Positions 5,002 through 8,222 of a DNA stretch of 8,222 nucleotides are shown piece by piece. The translations under genes and the position numbers were made by a program. The DNA lies in the NCBI GenBank assembly GCA_025464545.1, contig JAODMA010000262.1, positions 1-8,222 of the forward strand. The letters are read 5' to 3'. This DNA comes from Arthrobacter sp. (GTDB lineage: Bacteria > Actinomycetota > Actinomycetes > Actinomycetales > Micrococcaceae). Positions within the stretch are counted from its first letter, which is position 1, and each line of letters starts with the position of its first letter. The notes under the pieces were generated by a model that did not search any database, was not told the origin of the DNA, and saw only the letters and a program-made list of their open reading frames with translations.

Positions 5002-6045
5002 ATGTACTGCTCCATCATTCCTCCGTACCTGCTGCGCCGGCTGGCCGCGCAGCGGAAACCGGCGCTCTCCGAGGCTGCCCGAGCCGCGCGGGAGGCTCTG
5101 CTGCATGTCGAGAGCTTCCACTCGTCCCGGACCGCGCCTGTCCCCGCCGCTCCCCCGGGCATGCGTGAACTCAAGCCTGCCGCTTCCGACCGGACTGTCT
5201 ACGACGCGAATTTCGCGGAGCAGCTGCCGGGCAGCGTGGTGCGCAAAGAGGGCGAGCCGGCCACGGGTGATCCCGCAGCGGACGAGGCCTACGACGGCCT
5301 CGGGCACACCCACCGGCTCTACGCCGAGGCTTTCGGCCGCAACTCCATCGACGGCCACGGACTGCCCCTCGTTGCCACCGTCCATTTTGGCCGTTTGTAC
5401 GACAACGCATTCTGGGACGGCCGGCAGATGGTCTTCGGCGACGGCGACGGGCAGGTCTTCGAGCGGTTCACGAAGTCCCTCAGCGTCATCGGCCACGAGC
5501 TGGCTCACGGCGTAACACAGTACTCAGCCGGCCTGGCCTACCGGAACCAGGCCGGGGCCCTCAACGAGTCCATGTCCGACGTCTTCGGCGCGCTGGTTGA
5601 GCAGTACGTGCGGAAGCAATCGACGTCGGAGGCCAGCTGGTTAATCGGCGAGGGCCTGTTCACGGACCAGGTCCAGGGAAAGGCGCTCCGTTCCATGAAG
5701 GCACCGGGCACGGCATATGACGACGACGTGCTTGGCAAGGATCCACAACCGGACTCGATGGACGGCTACGTCCGCACCAGCGCCGACAACGGCGGCGTGC
5801 ACATCAACTCGGGGATCCCCAACCGCGCGTTCTGCCTGGTGGCGACGGCCCTCGGCGGCAATGCCTGGGACACACCCGCCCAGATCTGGTACGAGACCCT
5901 GACGGGCGGGACGCTGGCCCCAAATTCGACCTTCCGCGCGTTCGCCAAGTCCACCGCAACGTCCGCCGTGGAGCTCTTCGGAGCCGCATCGAAGGAGCAT
6001 GACGCCGTACGCTCAGCGTGGGAAACTGTGAAGGTAAAGCTCTGA
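5002..6045 (+). CDS. Protealysin-type M4 family metalloprotease
   Basis: A 347-residue zinc endopeptidase of the thermolysin family (M4). The zinc site is HELAH at 165-169 (His165, His169, catalytic Glu166) and Glu189 in NESMSD (188-193). The catalytic DNGGVHINSG (262-271) supplies His267. Other family blocks are VHFGRLYDNAFWDG (127-140), MVFGDGDG (143-150), and a C-terminal AV..AW..V helix. The N-terminus has no signal peptide. It has the short propeptide typical of protealysin-like members, with IIPPYLLRRLA at 5-15 (the PPxLL motif) and about 55 residues before the mature region at about 65. The protein is therefore probably cytosolic or non-classically released, and self-processed. AAGGGG lies about 7 nt before the ATG. 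An emfourin-like inhibitor gene follows 31 bp downstream, as in the Serratia protealysin operon. Confidence 0.93.
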   Translation: MYCSIIPPYLLRRLAAQRKPALSEAARAAREALLHVESFHSSRTAPVPAAPPGMRELKPAASDRTVYDANFAEQLPGSVVRKEGEPATGDPAADEAYDGLGHTHRLYAEAFGRNSIDGHGLPLVATVHFGRLYDNAFWDGRQMVFGDGDGQVFERFTKSLSVIGHELAHGVTQYSAGLAYRNQAGALNESMSDVFGALVEQYVRKQSTSEASWLIGEGLFTDQVQGKALRSMKAPGTAYDDDVLGKDPQPDSMDGYVRTSADNGGVHINSGIPNRAFCLVATALGGNAWDTPAQIWYETLTGGTLAPNSTFRAFAKSTATSAVELFGAASKEHDAVRSAWETVKVKL

Positions 6046-6076
6046 GAATCCCAGCTTTCTGAAAACGGGAAGTCCC

Positions 6077-6430
6077 ATGAAAATCACCGTCCAGCGCAGT
6101 GGTGGCATTGCAGGAATGAAGCGGACCTGGTCCGTGCTGGCCACGCCCCCGGAGGATAAAGACCTCTGGCAGCCGCTCGTTGAGGCCTGCCCGTGGGACG
6201 AAGCCCCCAAGACCGCCCGCGAAGCCACCGGCAGCCAGCCCGACCGCTTCCTGTACAACATCCGCGCCGGCCAGCGCCGCGCCACCCTGCCGGAGCAGGC
6301 CGTCACGGGACCGTGGCGGGAACTTGTTGATCACACCCGGCAAGCCTCGGAGTCAACGCCTGCAGACCGCGGCATGCCGCTGCCCGGCAGCCTCCCGCCG
6401 TCGGGCGGCCCGCTGGATCCGGGGACTTAA
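6077..6430 (+). CDS. Emfourin-like M4 protease inhibitor
   Basis: A 117-residue small protein whose opening, MKITVQRSGGIAGMKRTW, matches the MKI.v.RsGGfaGi.R pattern of emfourin, the protein inhibitor encoded with protealysin in Serratia. A later block, DRFLYNIRAGQRRATLPEQAVTGPWRELVDH, matches the second conserved half (sheet followed by the LPE.a....WreL helix). Residues from about 90 on form a Pro/Gly/Ser-rich tail that looks disordered. It has no signal peptide, so protease and inhibitor share a compartment. GGGAAG lies about 4 nt before ATG. The gene is 31 bp behind the M4 protease with no terminator between, so they are probably co-transcribed. The stop TAA (6428-6430) overlaps that of the convergent regulator. 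The family call is from recalled motif similarity, supported by the gene order. Confidence 0.85.
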   Translation: MKITVQRSGGIAGMKRTWSVLATPPEDKDLWQPLVEACPWDEAPKTAREATGSQPDRFLYNIRAGQRRATLPEQAVTGPWRELVDHTRQASESTPADRGMPLPGSLPPSGGPLDPGT

Positions 6431-6455
6431 ACTGCCTCGACCAGATGTCCCCGGA
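6418..6455. terminator. Inverted repeat enclosing the overlapping stops of the emfourin and regulator genes
   Basis: TCCGGGGAC (6418-6426) and GTCCCCGGA (6447-6455) are perfect 9-bp inverted copies. The 20-nt loop begins with TTAA, which holds the stop codons of both convergent genes. It could act in both directions as a transcript end or stabiliser. No T-tract follows. Confidence 0.4.
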
Positions 6456-7395
6456 AGGTTCGTCGGTAGGACTGCGGGCTGGTGTCCAGCACTTTCGCGA
6501 AGTGGTGGCGCAGCAGCACGGAGTGGCCGAAGCCGGATTCCCGGGCGATCTCGTCGATGTTGAGGTCCGTGGTCTCGAGCAGTTCCTGGGCGCGCAGGAC
6601 GCGCTGGGAGTTGAGCCAGGCGGCGGGCGTTGCACCGGTCTCCGAGCGGAAGCGCCGGGCGAAGGTCCGCGGCGACATGTGGACCCGGGCGGCGAGGTCG
6701 TTGACGGAATGGTCCTCCTCCAGGTGCCGGACCATCCACTGCAGCAGCTCCTCCATGGGTTCAGAGCCGCACGCCGGGATCGGCCGGTCGATAAACTGGG
6801 CCTGACCGCCGTCGCGGTGCGGCGGAACGACCATGTCCCGCGCGATGCCCGCCGCCACGTTCGCGCCGAATTCCACCCTGATCAGATGCAGGCACGCGTC
6901 GATGCCGGCCGCCGTGCCGGCGCTGGTAATGATCCGGCCGTCCTCGACGTAGAGGACATTTTCATCCACCAGGGCAGCGGGGTACTGGCTGGCGAGCTCC
7001 TGCGAGTAGTGCCAGTGGGTGGTGCAACGGCGGCCGTCGAGCAGCCCCGCCCTGGCCAAGGCAAAGGCACCCGAGCAGATTGACATCACCCAGGCGCCCC
7101 GGGCGTGAGCGGCCCGCAGGGCGTCCAGCACCGATTCGGGCAGGTCGTCGTCCCGTCCATAGGGGGTCATGATCACCAGGTCGGCGTCGGCGGCGGCTTC
7201 CAGCCCCAGGCCCACATGCATCGTCAGCCCGGATTTGAGCGGGACGTCGCCGGGCTCAGGGGCGCACACACGGAAATCGAACGCGGGGACCCCGCTTCCG
7301 CGGGCCGAACGGTCGATGCCGAAGACCTCAAAGGCGGTAGCAAACTCGAAGATCGAGAAGTTGGGAACCACGATCATCGCCACTGAATTGATCAT
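6427..7395 (-). CDS. GlxA/AdpA-type AraC-family transcriptional regulator
   Basis: A 322-residue DNA-binding protein. Residues 4-180 form a DJ-1/PfpI (class I glutamine amidotransferase-like) domain: VAMIVVPNFSIFEFATAFEVFG at the start, the nucleophile-elbow SICSGAFALA with Cys107, TTHW at 125-128, and SAGTAAGIDACLHL at 158-171. This domain is usually regulatory, not enzymatic, in the family. Residues about 214-316 carry the double helix-turn-helix of AraC/XylS: DLAARVHMSPRTFARRF (233-249) and IDEIARESGFG (280-290) followed by a long second helix and SPQSYRRTF. The layout matches Streptomyces AdpA. The ATG at 7395 gives the usual N-terminus, though no ribosome binding site is seen. A perfect inverted repeat resembling AdpA sites lies just upstream, suggesting autoregulation and control of the divergent small gene. 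Targets are otherwise unknown. Confidence 0.92.
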   Translation of the reverse strand: MINSVAMIVVPNFSIFEFATAFEVFGIDRSARGSGVPAFDFRVCAPEPGDVPLKSGLTMHVGLGLEAAADADLVIMTPYGRDDDLPESVLDALRAAHARGAWVMSICSGAFALARAGLLDGRRCTTHWHYSQELASQYPAALVDENVLYVEDGRIITSAGTAAGIDACLHLIRVEFGANVAAGIARDMVVPPHRDGGQAQFIDRPIPACGSEPMEELLQWMVRHLEEDHSVNDLAARVHMSPRTFARRFRSETGATPAAWLNSQRVLRAQELLETTDLNIDEIARESGFGHSVLLRHHFAKVLDTSPQSYRRTFRGHLVEAV

Positions 7396-7405
7396 GTATC
7401 CATGA

Positions 7406-7440
7406 TGGCAGAAATTTTACCTTTTTGGGCATTTCTGCCA
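7406..7440. promoter_or_regulatory. Inverted repeat, candidate AdpA-type operator
   Basis: TGGCAGAAAT (7406-7415) and ATTTCTGCCA (7431-7440) are perfect 10-bp inverted copies with a 15-bp spacer. Each half matches 8 of 10 positions of the AdpA consensus TGGCSNGWWY as I recall it. It lies 11 bp upstream of the regulator's start and overlaps its likely -10 (TAAAAT, 7419-7414, minus strand), a position suited to autorepression. Confidence 0.6.
7414..7419 (-). promoter_or_regulatory. Likely -10 of the AraC-family regulator gene
   Basis: TAAAAT on the minus strand, in the only AT-rich stretch of the region. It would place the transcript start about 12 nt before the ATG. The -35 position 17 bp upstream (AGTGGC) is poor. 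Confidence 0.4.
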
Positions 7441-7476
7441 CTTTTCTTGTCTGGCCGACGAGAGAACCATGGAGGT

Positions 7477-7644
7477 ATGGAACTCCTCGGAATAGCACTC
7501 ATCATCCTGATCATCGTCGGCCTTTCAGCCACCGTCTCGGTCCTGCGTAACGACGGCCGGGGCCACAACCCGCCCATTCGCTCGGAGGACGCCTGGAGCG
7601 CCCTGGACCTTCCCAGCACCAACTACACCCTGCGGATGTTCTGA
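7477..7644 (+). CDS. Small single-span membrane protein, function unknown
   Basis: A 55-residue protein: an N-terminal hydrophobic helix ([20 protein letters not shown], about residues 3-20) followed by a charged stretch (RNDGRGH, then [12 protein letters not shown]) and a tail ending in NYTLRMF. It resembles small conserved hypothetical proteins I associate with Arthrobacter; no function is known to me. The tail most likely faces the cytosol or outside depending on insertion, which the sequence does not settle (positive charge follows the helix, favouring a cytosolic tail). ATG 7477 is chosen because the upstream extension (to ATG 7402) runs through the inverted-repeat operator and looks non-coding. 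However, the GGAGG before it is only 1 nt away, so the true start or its initiation mode is uncertain. It is divergent from the AraC-type regulator and may be its target. Confidence 0.6.
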   Translation: MELLGIALIILIIVGLSATVSVLRNDGRGHNPPIRSEDAWSALDLPSTNYTLRMF

Positions 7645-7661
7645 GCTCCGCGCCCGAAATC

Positions 7662-7716
7662 GTCCGGTCCGCCCGGACCCCACCACCAGTTGCCCGGCCC
7701 CCAGGGTCCGGGCAAC
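7662..7716. terminator. Tandem hairpins, terminator-like, after the small membrane protein gene
   Basis: The first hairpin is GTCCGG/CCGGAC (7662-7678, 5-nt loop). The second is GTTGCCCGG/CCGGGCAAC (7689-7697 with 7708-7716, 10-nt loop), followed by GTTATGTT. The second is the more credible terminator, ending transcription of the small gene before hrpA. Confidence 0.55.
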
Positions 7717-7774
7717 GTTATGTTCCGCGGGGCGTCTCCGTCGGCGCTGCAGCCACCGCCGGCGGCAGGCCCAG

Positions 7775-7780
7775 TAGACT
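7775..7780 (+). promoter_or_regulatory. Putative -10 element of hrpA
   Basis: TAGACT with 10 nt between it and the hrpA ATG puts the transcript start at or within a few bases of the start codon, with no ribosome binding site in between. This suggests a leaderless mRNA. No clear -35 is visible. Confidence 0.45.
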
Positions 7781-7790
7781 GTGTTCAGCC

Positions 7791-8222
<432 letters not shown>

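Noticed and set aside
4946..5515. Overlapping 189-codon plus frame at the start of the M4 protease
   Set aside because: Arg/Ser/Pro-rich shadow frame; the true frame holds the protealysin propeptide and the catalytic motifs.
7402..7476. Upstream start for the small membrane protein at ATG 7402
   Set aside because: This would translate the inverted-repeat operator and the AT-rich promoter. It has no ribosome binding site, and the protein looks complete from ATG 7477.
7469..7495. Eight-codon open frame (MEVWNSSE) overlapping the small gene's start, a possible leader peptide
   Set aside because: It has no clear ribosome binding site of its own and is too short to tell from chance.

Overview
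This is an 8.2-kb piece of a high-GC actinobacterial chromosome. Actinobacterial -10-like motifs placed very close to start codons, an AdpA-type (GlxA/AraC) regulator and the protein sequences all suggest Arthrobacter or a relative in Micrococcaceae. The genus is an inference from familiarity with the sequences, not from a search. No insertion sequence, phage gene or CRISPR array is visible. It reads as ordinary chromosome with accessory blocks set between housekeeping genes.

Layout, left to right. The first 99 bases are the 5' end of argS (arginyl-tRNA synthetase) on the minus strand. After a 226-bp divergent region comes a tight plus-strand operon of three genes: an FMN-binding lipoprotein (326-769), an ApbE flavin transferase (802-1674), and a fusion of an RnfD/NqrB-like membrane domain to a cytosolic ferredoxin-reductase-like FAD/NAD(P) domain (1671-3218). 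Next are tRNA-Arg(CCG) with a strong hairpin terminator, and a YidC/Oxa1 insertase (3567-4370). The insertase converges on a SRPBCC/AHSA1-like gene (4367-4822, minus). Then comes a protealysin-type M4 metalloprotease (5002-6045) followed by an emfourin-like inhibitor of M4 proteases (6077-6430). These converge on a GlxA/AdpA-type AraC regulator (6427-7395, minus), which is divergent from a small single-span membrane protein (7477-7644). The window ends inside hrpA (DEAH-box RNA helicase).

Two functional units stand out. (1) The three-gene flavin operon looks like a minimal transmembrane electron-transfer device. NAD(P)H would be oxidised at the cytosolic FAD domain, electrons would cross the membrane through the RnfD-like part, and a lipoprotein covalently flavinylated by ApbE would receive them outside. 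All needed parts except the final acceptor are encoded together. (2) The M4 protease and emfourin pair is a protease with its own inhibitor, and neither protein has a signal peptide.

Structural signals include a perfect 10-bp inverted repeat close to the AdpA consensus upstream of the regulator, two convergent gene pairs whose stop codons overlap and which lie in or beside perfect 9-bp hairpins, and likely leaderless starts for argS and hrpA.
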